From an uncultured Oscillospiraceae bacterium (GTDB lineage Bacteria; Bacillota; Clostridia; Oscillospirales; Ruminococcaceae), in NCBI GenBank assembly GCA_934454435.1, contig CAKSGA010000028.1, positions 1-23,144 on the forward strand: 23,144 bases of DNA, in the 5' to 3' direction. Position 1 is the stretch's first letter. Each line of letters begins with the position of its first letter. The notes below the pieces were generated by a model. It did not search any database, was not told where the DNA came from, and saw nothing but the letters and a program-made list of their open reading frames with translations. The translations under genes and the position numbers were made by a program. Shown here piece by piece: positions 1 to 7,799 of the stretch.

Positions 1-328
<328 letters not shown>

Positions 329-363
329 TTAATATACGACGCCTTTTGAGCGAGGTTATACGG

Positions 364-855
364 TCAAACCCTTACGGCGGCTTCGCCCTTCTGCATCGCT
401 ATTGTGCCGGTGCGGACTACTTCCTTTATGCCATAGGGACGCAGAAGCTCTTCATATGTGTCGAGGTTCTGCTTGGTGTCTGAAAGTTCAATCGTCATAG
501 AGTTCGTAGAGATATCCGAGATCTTTCCCTTGGCTATCTCCGCAATGCTGATGAGCTCTGCACGCTGCTTCTGCGTGCAGCTTACCTTTATCAGCACGAG
601 CTCCCTTGTCACAGCGGAGTCGTTGTGCAGGGTCTTTACCTTTATGACGTCGATCAGCTTGTTGAGCTGCTTTTCTATCTGTTCGAGGGTGTATGCGCTG
701 CCGTCCGCAACGATGGTTATTCGGGATACCTTTTCATCGTCGGTGACGCCTACCGCCAGGCTGTCGATATTGAAGCCACGGCGTGCGAACAACCCTGCCA
801 CTCTTGCGAGAACGCCTGCATGGTTCTCGACCAGAACTGAAATTGTATGTTTCAT
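364..855 (-). CDS. ilvN: Acetolactate synthase small (regulatory) subunit
   Basis: This is the 163-residue regulatory subunit that binds valine and activates the IlvB catalytic subunit. The N-terminal ACT domain is clear: MKHTISVLVENHAGVLARV, then FARRGFNIDSLAVG. The C-terminal half (KVSCTQKQRAELISIAEI and the ending RTGTIAMQKGE) is also typical of the family. A longer reading frame extends to 909 inside ilvB, but the start at 853-855 is preferred: it gives the family's usual N-terminus, has a GGGGGTG ribosome site just upstream, and lies 13 bp after the ilvB stop. The close packing indicates co-translation with ilvB. The symbol ilvH would be equally acceptable. Confidence 0.95.
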   Translation of the reverse strand: MKHTISVLVENHAGVLARVAGLFARRGFNIDSLAVGVTDDEKVSRITIVADGSAYTLEQIEKQLNKLIDVIKVKTLHNDSAVTRELVLIKVSCTQKQRAELISIAEIAKGKISDISTNSMTIELSDTKQNLDTYEELLRPYGIKEVVRTGTIAMQKGEAAVRV

Positions 856-868
856 GCCTGCACCCCCG

Positions 869-2494
869 TCAGAGAATAGTCTTTTCAAAGTCCTCGACAG
901 CCGCTTCAATGAGGTAGGGCTTGTCGGAGTCCATCATGCGCCGGAATGCGGCTTCCATCTTGTCGGGGCTGTCAACGAGCTCGTTGGCTATGCCGTAAGC
1001 GTCAGCGAGCTTCGTGAAGCAGGGGCTGCCGTCTATCGAAACAGCCATCAGGCGGTTGTCGTAAGCCTTTTCCTGGAGCTCACGCACCATGCCAAGGTAG
1101 TTGTTCTTCATCACTATGACCTTGACCGCAACGTCATGCTGAACAGCCGTTGCAAGCTCCATCATCTGCATCTGGAAAGAACCGTCGCCGCAGATCGCAA
1201 CGACCTGACTTGACGGGTCAGCGAGCTTTGCGCCTATCGCTGCGGGCAGCGAATATCCCATAGTGCCCATTCCGCCGGAGGTCAGGAACCTGCCGCCGTT
1301 TATTGTGATATTGCGTGCCGTCCAGATCTGGTTCTGACCAACATCTGCGACAACAACGGCATTATCAGGCAGGAACTTGTCCAGCGTCCTGATGAACTGC
1401 TTGGGGTTGACGTAGCCCTCCGGGGCAGGCTGTATCGCCTTGTCCTCACGGAAGCCGTCCAGCCAGCTCTTCCATTCAGCGTGTTCCCCGGCGGCTACTG
1501 CTTCCAGAAGCTGACCGAGCACCAGCGTAAGGTCGCCGACTATCGGGATATCAACGTCAAGGTTCTTGCCGATCTCGGCAGGGTCTATATCGACATGTAT
1601 GACAGTCAGGTCGTCACGCTGCTTCATGGCGGCGATCGCACGGTCGCCGACCCTTGCGCCGAGAAGTATCAGCGTATCGCAGGAGTTCACGGCGGTGTTC
1701 GCAGCCTTGCAGCCGTGCATTCCGAGCATTCCGTAGAACAGCGGGGAATCAGTCGGTATAGCGCCCAGACCCATCATCGTTGAAACGACCGGGATATCCG
1801 TTTGCTCAGCAAACTTTCTCATGAGCTCAGCAGCATTGCCGGTGAATAGACCGCCGCCTGCGAGTATCAGGGGCTTCTTTGCCGCTGCGAGCTGATTAGC
1901 TGCACGCTTTATCTGGTTGCCGTTGCCGGTGGTGCTGGGACGATAGCTTCGGATATCCACTGTATCGGGATATTCAAAGTCGATCTCAGCCTTCTGCACG
2001 TCAAACGGAACGTCTATCAGCACGGGACCTCTTCTGCCGGTGCCTGCTATGTAAAAAGCACGCTTGAATACCTCAGCGGTGTCCTCCGGGCGCTTGAGCA
2101 GGTAGCTGTGCTTGACGAACGGCTCCGCAGAGCCGGTGATATCGGCCTCCTGGAACACGTCACGGCCGATCTGGTCTGAGTTTACCTGACCGGTTATAAC
2201 TACCATCGGCACGGAGTCCATATAGGCCGTAGCGATTGCGGTGATAAGGTTCAGCGCACCGGGTCCGCTGGTGGCGACCGCAACGGCGGGCTTTCCGGTA
2301 ATTCTTGCATAACCGCTTGCGGCGTGACCTCCGTTCACCTCATGGCGGACGAGTATATGCCGGATATCGGTTTTGTATAATTCATCGTAGAACGGGCAGA
2401 TAGCAGCGCCGGGATAGCCGAAAACCGTGGAGATCCCCTCGGCGGCAAGGCACTCTGTCATAGCCTTGGCTACGGTCATGCGAACAGTACTCAA
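869..2494 (-). CDS. ilvB: Acetolactate synthase large (catalytic) subunit
   Basis: ThDP-dependent enzyme joining two pyruvates to acetolactate, or pyruvate plus 2-ketobutyrate, the first common step of branched-chain amino acid synthesis. Visible are FGYPGAAICPFYDELY near the N-terminus, the catalytic glutamate in VRHEVNGGHAASGYAR, TSGPGALNLITAIATAYMDS, and the ThDP/Mg motif GDGSF...KNNYLG about 105 residues from the end. The frame is open to an ATG at 2545, but that ATG lies only about 14 nt from the predicted transcription start and has no ribosome site. A TTG at 2492-2494 sits 10 nt after AAAGGA and yields 541 residues. An internal ATG at 2477-2479 is a third option. The start is therefore uncertain; the identity is not. 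First gene of the ilv operon. Confidence 0.94.
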   Translation of the reverse strand: MSTVRMTVAKAMTECLAAEGISTVFGYPGAAICPFYDELYKTDIRHILVRHEVNGGHAASGYARITGKPAVAVATSGPGALNLITAIATAYMDSVPMVVITGQVNSDQIGRDVFQEADITGSAEPFVKHSYLLKRPEDTAEVFKRAFYIAGTGRRGPVLIDVPFDVQKAEIDFEYPDTVDIRSYRPSTTGNGNQIKRAANQLAAAKKPLILAGGGLFTGNAAELMRKFAEQTDIPVVSTMMGLGAIPTDSPLFYGMLGMHGCKAANTAVNSCDTLILLGARVGDRAIAAMKQRDDLTVIHVDIDPAEIGKNLDVDIPIVGDLTLVLGQLLEAVAAGEHAEWKSWLDGFREDKAIQPAPEGYVNPKQFIRTLDKFLPDNAVVVADVGQNQIWTARNITINGGRFLTSGGMGTMGYSLPAAIGAKLADPSSQVVAICGDGSFQMQMMELATAVQHDVAVKVIVMKNNYLGMVRELQEKAYDNRLMAVSIDGSPCFTKLADAYGIANELVDSPDKMEAAFRRMMDSDKPYLIEAAVEDFEKTIL

Positions 2495-2565
2495 AACTGG
2501 AACATTCCTTTCATACACTTCATTGTGCAGTGTATATTCATTCATTGATATTTCGATACTCTATT

Positions 2566-2594
2566 ATTATACCAAACATCATGCGTATTGTCAA
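2566..2594 (-). promoter_or_regulatory. Sigma-A promoter of the ilvBNC operon
   Basis: Read on the minus strand, a perfect TTGACA -35 box (2589-2594) and a perfect TATAAT -10 box (2566-2571) are separated by exactly 17 bp. Transcription should start near 2559, about 65 nt before the preferred TTG start of ilvB. No T-box, leader peptide or attenuator hairpin was seen in this short leader. Confidence 0.88.
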
Positions 2595-2650
2595 GAGAAA
2601 TATGCGATTTTTATGCGCATGACGGCGCTTTTTGTGGTTAGTTATAATAA

Positions 2651-2680
2651 ACGGAACGCCCGGCGCAACAGTGCCGGGCG
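2651..2680 (-). terminator. Terminator of the aldolase-GNAT-rhaB operon
   Basis: An 8-bp GC-only stem (CGCCCGGC at 2657-2664 with GCCGGGCG at 2673-2680), loop of 8, is followed on the minus strand by TTCCGTTTATT. It lies 7 bp beyond the rhaB stop codon and upstream of the ilv promoter. The T tract is imperfect. Confidence 0.75.
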
Positions 2681-2686
2681 TAGGTT

Positions 2687-4159
2687 TTATGTCCGTGTGA
2701 GCTTCTTGTATCGCTCAAGCGGCTGGAGCCATTTGTCGTGCTCCTGCGGGGTGAATTCCTGGGTCAGCCCGGAGCTGATTATCATTCTGCGGGCTTCGGC
2801 GATATCGCTGATCTCGCCGAGGGCTACCAGCGTGGAAATGGCGTTTCCAAGCGCCGTAGCCTCCACCGGACCTGCCACGGCAGGAATCCCGGCGGCGTCT
2901 GCGGTCAGCTGACAGAGCAGCTTGTCTTTTGTGCCGCCGCCTATCATGTTTATACGTCTGAAATCGTGACCGGTGAGCTCTGATATCTCGCTGAGGGTCA
3001 GTGCAAACTCGCACGCAAGGCTCTGGTAAATGCACCGCATGATCTCCCCGGCGCTTTCCGGCACGGGCTGGGAGGTCTTTCGGCAGAACTCCTGTATCTT
3101 CAGCGGCATGTCGTCAGGGGCTGCGAAGTCCGGGGCGTTGGGGTCGATGAAGCTGACGAACGGAGCGCTCTCCCTCGCCATAGCTTCAAGGTCTGCGAAG
3201 CTCCAGCCGGCGCACTGCGTGGAGTTGTACCACCGCCGGGTCTCCTGAATGAGCCACAGCCCCATGATGTTTTTCAGAAGCGTGGTCGTCCGACCGCTGC
3301 CGCCCTCGTTTGTGAGCCCCATTTTAAGCGCCTGCTCAGTGACCAGCGGCCTGCGGAGTTCTGTGCCGAACAGCGTCCAGGTCCCGCAGCTGAGAAACGC
3401 AAAGTGTTCCTCTTCCGAAGGCACCGCCATTACTGCGGAAGCAGTGTCGTGGGAGGCGCATGCAAATACCGGCACGGGGTCGCAAAGGAACTCATCTGCG
3501 AGCTCCTGCTTCAGCTCTCCGTAACGCTCCCCGGGCTGGATTATCGGGGCGAAAATGCGCTTCGGAATGCCCAGCGCTTCGATGAGGTGGAGGTTCCAGC
3601 CCCGGGCCTTCTGGTCGATGAGCTGGGTGGTGGTCGCCTCGGTGAACTCGCTGCGGCACTCGCCGGTCAGGAAGTATGCGAACAGGTCCGGCATCATCAG
3701 CAGCTTCTCTGCACGGAATATCGTGTTCTTTTCATATCTGACAAGGTAATTGAGCTGGAAAAGCGTGTTGATGTTCATGGGCTGAATTCCGCTCTGCATG
3801 AACAGGTCCTTTGCAGGAATGCGGGCACAGACGTCCTCGACCATACCATCAGTGCGGCTGTCACGGTAGTGGACCGGCTTTTCCATAAGCTGACCGTCCT
3901 GACCTATCAGCCCGAAGTCCACGCCCCAGGTATCGACGCTTATAGCATCAAACCCGCCGTTGAACACGCCGAAGCCGATAGCGGTCTTCATCTGTTCCCA
4001 CAGCTCGTCGGTGTCCCAGCAGAGATGTCCGCCCTCGGTGATGGGAACGTTGGGGAAGCGGTGTATCTCCTCCAGCTCGAACCTGCCGTCTTTGATACGG
4101 CATAGCATGGCACGGGCGCTGGACGCTCCGAAATCGAATACTAAAACGGTCTTGGACAT
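2687..4159 (-). CDS. rhaB: Rhamnulokinase
   Basis: FGGY-family sugar kinase of 490 residues that phosphorylates L-rhamnulose to L-rhamnulose 1-phosphate with ATP. Motifs in order: phosphate-binding FDFGASSARAML (8-19), DTWGVDFGLI (76-85), HYRDSRTDGM (97-106), SGIQPMNINTLFQL (123-136), FTEATTTQL (172-180), the catalytic-aspartate segment ASHDTASAV (235-243, D238), CGTWTLFG, NEGG, LKNIMGLWLIQETRRW, INMIGGG and GPVEATALGN. These match RhaB closely rather than xylulo- or fuculokinase. The ATG at 4157-4159 follows AAGGAG with 6-nt spacing; the longer frame to 4195 has no such site. Last gene of an operon with the aldolase and acetyltransferase, although a hairpin with a T run separates it from them. 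No rhamnose isomerase (rhaA) is in the window. Confidence 0.94.
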   Translation of the reverse strand: MSKTVLVFDFGASSARAMLCRIKDGRFELEEIHRFPNVPITEGGHLCWDTDELWEQMKTAIGFGVFNGGFDAISVDTWGVDFGLIGQDGQLMEKPVHYRDSRTDGMVEDVCARIPAKDLFMQSGIQPMNINTLFQLNYLVRYEKNTIFRAEKLLMMPDLFAYFLTGECRSEFTEATTTQLIDQKARGWNLHLIEALGIPKRIFAPIIQPGERYGELKQELADEFLCDPVPVFACASHDTASAVMAVPSEEEHFAFLSCGTWTLFGTELRRPLVTEQALKMGLTNEGGSGRTTTLLKNIMGLWLIQETRRWYNSTQCAGWSFADLEAMARESAPFVSFIDPNAPDFAAPDDMPLKIQEFCRKTSQPVPESAGEIMRCIYQSLACEFALTLSEISELTGHDFRRINMIGGGTKDKLLCQLTADAAGIPAVAGPVEATALGNAISTLVALGEISDIAEARRMIISSGLTQEFTPQEHDKWLQPLERYKKLTRT

Positions 4160-4183
4160 AACAAACTCCTTGTTGAATGTTGG

Positions 4184-4219
4184 AAAAATCCGCACAAAGC
4201 CGGCAGCGTTCCTGTGCGG
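4184..4219 (-). terminator. Intra-operon terminator-like hairpin before rhaB
   Basis: CCGCACA (4213-4219 read on minus) pairs with TGTGCGG (4190-4196) across a GC-rich loop of 16 and is followed on the minus strand by ATTTTTCC. It stands between the GNAT gene and rhaB. It would end or reduce transcription before rhaB unless it is only partly effective. No separate rhaB promoter is obvious in the 71-bp gap. Confidence 0.6.
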
Positions 4220-4230
4220 CAGTGGAAATA

Positions 4231-4752
4231 TCAGAGCTTTTTCTCAAGGCAGACGAGCTGCACGCCGGGAAGCCCGTTGAACGTGCAGGGAACTATCCCG
4301 GCCTCCCGCCAGCCGTGCTTTGCGTACATGCATCGTGCTGCGGAGTTGCGCTGGTTGGTGTCGATGCGAAGAATATGGCAGCCGTGCTCCAGGGCGTAGT
4401 TCTCATAGAACTGCAGGAACGCCCTTGCATAACCCTTTCCATTTGCGGAGGGCTCCACCACCAGTGTATGGAGCACCCACACATCGCTGTCAGGGGCATC
4501 GTAGAACCAGTCGGCGCCGGCATATTCCGGAAACTGCTGCTGATTTATCCGCCCTGCGGCAAGAACCTTCCCGCCGTCCTCGAGGACGAACAGGTCGCCC
4601 AGGGACACCGCTGCTTCAGCGGTCGCACGGACAGGGTAGATGCCACGCCGCCAGCCGATGGTCATTTTTCCTGCTTCCTCGCAGTCGTGGATATGGTCGT
4701 ATATCAGCGTTACGGCGTCTATATCCTGCGTTGTTGCCTTTCTTATGTTCAT
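4231..4752 (-). CDS. GNAT-family N-acetyltransferase
   Basis: A 173-residue single-domain GNAT protein. It starts MNIRKATTQDIDAVTLIYD, the usual beta1-alpha1 opening. The acetyl-CoA pyrophosphate-binding motif A is LHTLVVEPSANGKGYARAFL, with NGKG in the place of Q/RxxGxG. The end (NSAARCMYAKHGWREAG) is motif B-like. The substrate cannot be read from the sequence. A GAGGAAA ribosome site precedes the ATG, which lies 10 bp after the aldolase stop, so it is co-transcribed with the sugar genes. Its placement inside a rhamnose/fucose operon is unusual, and a role in detoxifying or modifying a pathway intermediate would be speculation. Confidence 0.88.
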   Translation of the reverse strand: MNIRKATTQDIDAVTLIYDHIHDCEEAGKMTIGWRRGIYPVRATAEAAVSLGDLFVLEDGGKVLAAGRINQQQFPEYAGADWFYDAPDSDVWVLHTLVVEPSANGKGYARAFLQFYENYALEHGCHILRIDTNQRNSAARCMYAKHGWREAGIVPCTFNGLPGVQLVCLEKKL

Positions 4753-4762
4753 AAATTTTTCC

Positions 4763-5440
4763 TCAGTGATACTTGCGGTAGCCCGGGTGTCTGATGGGGA
4801 ATGTCTTTCCGATGTCGCAGCATTCCTGTATCTTGTCCATGGGGAGGTCCTTTGCTCCGCCGAGCTGACGTGCTACAAGGCTTACCTTTGCGAAGTGCTC
4901 CAGCGTTTCCATGCGGTAGTACGCCTGGATTATGTCAACGCCTACGGTGAGCGCTCCGTGGTTCTCCATCAGGATAGTGTCGTGGTTTTCGAGGTAAGGC
5001 ACGATGCTGTCTGCAACGCCGACCGAGCCGGGGGTGTCGTAGGGCGCTATCGGCACGCTGCCCAGGAAGATTATGGCTTCGGGCATGGTGTAGTCGTCCA
5101 GCGGGATATGTGCTATCGCAAAGCCGGTGGCTGTGGGCGGGTGCGCATGTACTACAGCGTTGACCTCAGGACGTGCGGCGTAACAGCGCAGGTGCACCTT
5201 GAATTCGCTGGTGGGTTTGTATCCGGGGAGCTGCGCAGGCTCTACCACCTCGTTGTCTGCATTCATCTTGATGAGCATTTCGGGCTTCAGAAGAGCCTTG
5301 CTGGTGCCGGTGGGGGTGGTGATGAAATTGCCGTCGGGCAGTCTTGCGGAGATGTTGCCGTCGTTCGCAGCCACAAATCCGAGCTGCCACAGCTTGTGTC
5401 CGACGTCGCAAATAGCTTCCTTGATTTCCTGTTCGGTCAT
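4763..5440 (-). CDS. Class II aldolase, L-fuculose/L-rhamnulose 1-phosphate aldolase type
   Basis: A 225-residue zinc-dependent class II aldolase of the FucA/AraD family (E. coli FucA has 215). It would split a 6-deoxy-ketose 1-phosphate into DHAP and L-lactaldehyde. Motifs: GNISARLPDG (28-37), TTPTGTSKALL (41-51), catalytic glutamate E79 in SEFKVH, zinc ligands H98 and H100 in VVHAHPP, and the third histidine H161 in ENHGAL. By sequence it resembles FucA; by neighbourhood (rhamnulokinase in the same operon) the substrate is more likely L-rhamnulose 1-phosphate, possibly both. AAGGAAGG lies upstream of the ATG. First gene of the operon, under the promoter at 5508-5536. Confidence 0.9.
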   Translation of the reverse strand: MTEQEIKEAICDVGHKLWQLGFVAANDGNISARLPDGNFITTPTGTSKALLKPEMLIKMNADNEVVEPAQLPGYKPTSEFKVHLRCYAARPEVNAVVHAHPPTATGFAIAHIPLDDYTMPEAIIFLGSVPIAPYDTPGSVGVADSIVPYLENHDTILMENHGALTVGVDIIQAYYRMETLEHFAKVSLVARQLGGAKDLPMDKIQECCDIGKTFPIRHPGYRKYH

Positions 5441-5460
5441 ATCGTTTTCCTTCCTGTTCC

Positions 5461-5477
5461 GGGCGGAAATTCCACCC
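5461..5477. promoter_or_regulatory. Palindrome in the aldolase leader, possible operator
   Basis: GGGCGGAA-A-TTCCACCC is a 17-bp inverted repeat with a single mismatch, between the predicted transcription start (about 5501) and the aldolase ribosome site. Its position suits a repressor roadblock site. No T run follows, so it is not a terminator. Function is inferred from symmetry and place only. Confidence 0.4.
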
Positions 5478-5507
5478 TTTCGTTCCGGCGTGAAAGCCGT
5501 CTTATTA

Positions 5508-5536
5508 ATTGTACCATGTTCCCGATGAAAAGTAAA
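5508..5536 (-). promoter_or_regulatory. Promoter of the aldolase-GNAT-rhaB operon
   Basis: On the minus strand, -35 TTTACT (5531-5536) and -10 TACAAT (5508-5513) are separated by 17 bp. The weak -35 box fits a promoter that needs an activator. A dyad (5544-5575) lies immediately upstream and a palindrome (5461-5477) downstream. Confidence 0.65.
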
Positions 5537-5543
5537 GCGAATA

Positions 5544-5575
5544 TTTGGCTATTTCTTTTGTGCAAAATAACCAAA
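5544..5575. promoter_or_regulatory. Upstream dyad, possible activator site for the sugar operon
   Basis: TTTGGCTATTT (5544-5554) and AAATAACCAAA (5565-5575) are 11-bp inverted arms with one mismatch and a 10-bp gap, so the arm centres are 21 bp apart, two DNA turns. The site ends 8 bp upstream of the weak -35 box of the aldolase promoter and lies in the shared gap with the divergent plus-strand promoter. No regulator gene is present in the window. Confidence 0.45.
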
Positions 5576-5617
5576 AAAAGCCCGGCGTATTTTTTATCAA
5601 GACCTGCACTAACCGAC

Positions 5618-5646
5618 TTGTAATATTCGGATTTTTGTAGTATAAT
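5618..5646 (+). promoter_or_regulatory. Promoter of the SNF2-like/GHKL gene pair
   Basis: TTGTAA (5618-5623) and TATAAT (5641-5646) with a 17-bp spacer. Transcription should start near 5653, giving a leader of about 105 nt. The 317-bp gap 5441-5757 holds this promoter, the divergent sugar-operon promoter and the dyads; no small gene was found there. Confidence 0.75.
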
Positions 5647-5666
5647 GTTTATATGGTTCGTTGTAC

Positions 5667-5728
5667 CCGGCGACAGGAATTTGCATTTTCTGCCGGTTAT
5701 GACATCTCGCTGCCACTACAGGGCAGCG
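5667..5728 (+). promoter_or_regulatory. Structured 5' leader of the SNF2-like gene
   Basis: A perfect 7-bp hairpin, CGCTGCC (5708-5714) with GGCAGCG (5722-5728), closes a 7-nt loop about 13 nt before the ribosome site. A weaker stem (CCGGC at 5667-5671 with the GCCGG segment at 5692-5696) precedes it. No T run follows, so these look like mRNA structure rather than a terminator. Function unknown. Confidence 0.4.
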
Positions 5729-5757
5729 TTCAGAAAGTAATTACGGGGGTGTGCTAG

Positions 5758-7710
5758 GTGAGTGGCAACAGTGTGAAATGGATACCTCTCGGCGGCATGG
5801 AGCTGTCGGCGGCAAATCTTGCGCCCGCAGAAAAGCTGCGCAAATTCGGCTTTTCGCTGATGTGCTCTGAGTTCGGCTCTGAAAAGCTGACAAAGGCAAG
5901 CATCTGCATATATGACGTTCTCGCTGAAAAGGAAACTCCGAATATCCTGCTGATAGCGTCCAGACGTGTGCTGTACGGCTGGTACAGAATTCTCATGACC
6001 GGCATCGGCGCAGATTTCAAGGTCGTTTCCGGCGCTGCAAACGAGATACTCTTTTTCTCCGAGGGCAGCTCTAATCTCTATCTTGTCCCGAACGACGTGC
6101 TTGACGGCAGCAGTGGGTTCAAGAACAGGATCCCGGCGGATTTCCGGTGGGATCTCATAATAATCGACAATGAGCAGGCAACGGAAGTGCCTGATTACAA
6201 GAAGCTTCAGGAGAATATCCCGTGGAAAACGGAGCGCCTGCTTATAATGACCCAGTTCCCTCAGAGGACTCCCGAGGACGGCGCTGCGCTTTCCTCGCTT
6301 GTCAAGGGTCTGCTAGCGGAAGAAGAGCAGCATGAAGCTGCAGATGGTCTGAACTTCGGCGTGGAAGCGCTCCCGCTGAACTATGACACGCCAGTCCTCG
6401 CAGCCGGCGACAAGCGCATATATGACGGAAGCGTCAAGCGCAATGTCGAGATCGTGGAGTACACTGTGGACAGCGGGTTCCTTTCCGGCGCACGCCGCAG
6501 AATGGATATACGTTCCGGTCTGCCGGCGTACAAATTCGGCGGGGTGCTCTTTGAGGAGTACGATGTGGACGAGTTCAAGAATATGCTCAAGAAGCCGTAC
6601 TATACTCCCTCTGACGTTGCAGAGATACGTTCAGTGGACAAGAAGCTCGATGAGTTCCTTAAGCTGACCGACAGGATATATGAGAACGACAGCGACCGTG
6701 CGATAGTCTACTGCTGCGACAAGAACACCATCGAGTTCCTGCGCAGGGTGCTGACTGCGGAATATCCCGAAAGCACCGTAAAAACTGCACGTGGCGAGCT
6801 TTTCAGCAACAAGGACATTCTCCGCAAGCTGAAGGTCGATGACAGCACCGTTTATCCGAAGATAGTGCTTTCTCCGGACGATGTCGGTGCGGTCGGCGAG
6901 GGGCTTGACCGTATAAATTACATAATCAACTACGAACTGCCCGGTTCACCGGTACTGCTGGAGCGCCGCATGACACGTCATGGCAGCAGGCATGAGAGTG
7001 AGCGGCACTTCGTTATATTCAGGGACACCAACGGGCTGTTCGACAGCAGAATGCTCAGCAGAGTGCTCTACGCAGCGCTTCCTGACGCTTTCTGCGGAAG
7101 CCTTCCCGCAAGGAATATCCTGCTGGACATCGACCGCAAGGGCGAGTTCCTTTCCGAGCTGGTCGCTGACCTGAAGTACGCTGAGAGCTACTCCAGCGAG
7201 GTGGACAACTGCTACGACCTGATAAAGAAGTTCAAGGGCGACTATGAGCTCCTGGGTGCTGCGAAGATCGCTAATTCCAAGCAGCTCGCAGAGTACTCCG
7301 GAAAGCTGCTTGGAAAGGTGTGCAGGTTCTACGGCATAAGCAAGGAGAATTCACCGGAGGAGATCGCAGCTGCAGTTGATAAGCTCAGCGGGCTCTGCTG
7401 CGTTGATGACGGAGTTCTCAGCGCCGTTCCCGCAGACGTGCTCAGCAGGACTGTTTCCAGCCTGGACGCAGATCCGGCGGCGCAGCCCTTCGGAAGCGAG
7501 GCTGTTACAGGTCTTGCGGACGCAAGGAGCCGCATTGACGAGCTGCATAACGGTGTGAACTATCATCTTATGATAAAGAACGACATTCAGTCCCTCAACG
7601 ACTGCATTCAGTACCCGGTGCTGTACGGCGTATGGCGCTACAGGGTGCGTGAGCAGGACAGCGTACGTTCGTTCAGGGATTTCATAAAGATCTATAATGA
7701 CGGCATCTGA
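5758..7710 (+). CDS. Degenerate SNF2/RapA-like helicase-fold protein
   Basis: A 650-residue protein that follows the SNF2 layout but lacks its catalytic residues. Walker A is replaced by SEFGSEKLTKA (37-47) where SNF2 proteins have GxGKT. Motif Ia-like LLIASRRVLYGWYRIL (64-79) follows. Motif II is WDLIIIDNEQ (131-140) instead of DEAH/DEGH. LLIMTQFPQR (161-170) sits where LLLTGTPxQN occurs. The C-terminal helicase half shows RAIVYCCDKNTIEFLRRVL (314-332), IVLSPDDVGAVGEGLD (369-384), INYELPGSPVLLERR (390-404) and a degraded arginine-finger motif RRMTRHGSRHESE (403-415). About 200 helical residues of unknown role follow. GTG start with GGGGGTG upstream. It is followed 89 bp later by the GHKL ATPase gene and is probably its partner. 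The family assignment rests on motif order read by eye. Confidence 0.7.
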   Translation: MSGNSVKWIPLGGMELSAANLAPAEKLRKFGFSLMCSEFGSEKLTKASICIYDVLAEKETPNILLIASRRVLYGWYRILMTGIGADFKVVSGAANEILFFSEGSSNLYLVPNDVLDGSSGFKNRIPADFRWDLIIIDNEQATEVPDYKKLQENIPWKTERLLIMTQFPQRTPEDGAALSSLVKGLLAEEEQHEAADGLNFGVEALPLNYDTPVLAAGDKRIYDGSVKRNVEIVEYTVDSGFLSGARRRMDIRSGLPAYKFGGVLFEEYDVDEFKNMLKKPYYTPSDVAEIRSVDKKLDEFLKLTDRIYENDSDRAIVYCCDKNTIEFLRRVLTAEYPESTVKTARGELFSNKDILRKLKVDDSTVYPKIVLSPDDVGAVGEGLDRINYIINYELPGSPVLLERRMTRHGSRHESERHFVIFRDTNGLFDSRMLSRVLYAALPDAFCGSLPARNILLDIDRKGEFLSELVADLKYAESYSSEVDNCYDLIKKFKGDYELLGAAKIANSKQLAEYSGKLLGKVCRFYGISKENSPEEIAAAVDKLSGLCCVDDGVLSAVPADVLSRTVSSLDADPAAQPFGSEAVTGLADARSRIDELHNGVNYHLMIKNDIQSLNDCIQYPVLYGVWRYRVREQDSVRSFRDFIKIYNDGI

Positions 7711-7714
7711 CCGT

Positions 7715-7764
7715 CAGAAAATGGCGATTTTCTGCGTGACCCTGCCGCACCGCACGGGGCAGGG
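7715..7764 (+). promoter_or_regulatory. Two hairpins between the SNF2-like and GHKL genes
   Basis: CAGAAAAT-GGCG-ATTTTCTG (7715-7734) is a perfect 8-bp stem with a GGCG tetraloop. CCCTGCC (7740-7746) pairs with GGCAGGG (7758-7764). Neither is followed by a T run, so they do not look like terminators. They may set the relative expression of the two genes by mRNA processing or stability. The downstream ribosome site is weak. Confidence 0.5.
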
Positions 7765-7799
7765 GGCAGTCAAAAAGTGCGGAGAAACGGGGCGTATTT

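Noticed and set aside
458..1213. Plus-strand open frame of 251 codons across ilvN and ilvB
   Set aside because: It is a shadow of two well-identified minus-strand genes, with no start signal of its own.
2495..2560. Possible T-box or attenuator upstream of ilvB
   Set aside because: The leader is only about 65 nt from the predicted start and shows no T-box motif, branched-chain codon run or terminator hairpin.
2581..2620. ATGCG repeated at 2581, 2602 and 2613 around the ilv promoter, roughly in helical phase
   Set aside because: A 5-base motif three times in 40 bases is too weak to call an operator; no longer consensus or dyad was found.
4640..5623. Long plus-strand open frame (327 codons) opposite the aldolase
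   Set aside because: It lies antisense to a clear class II aldolase and reads into its promoter region. The translation has no recognisable motif and there is no ribosome site.
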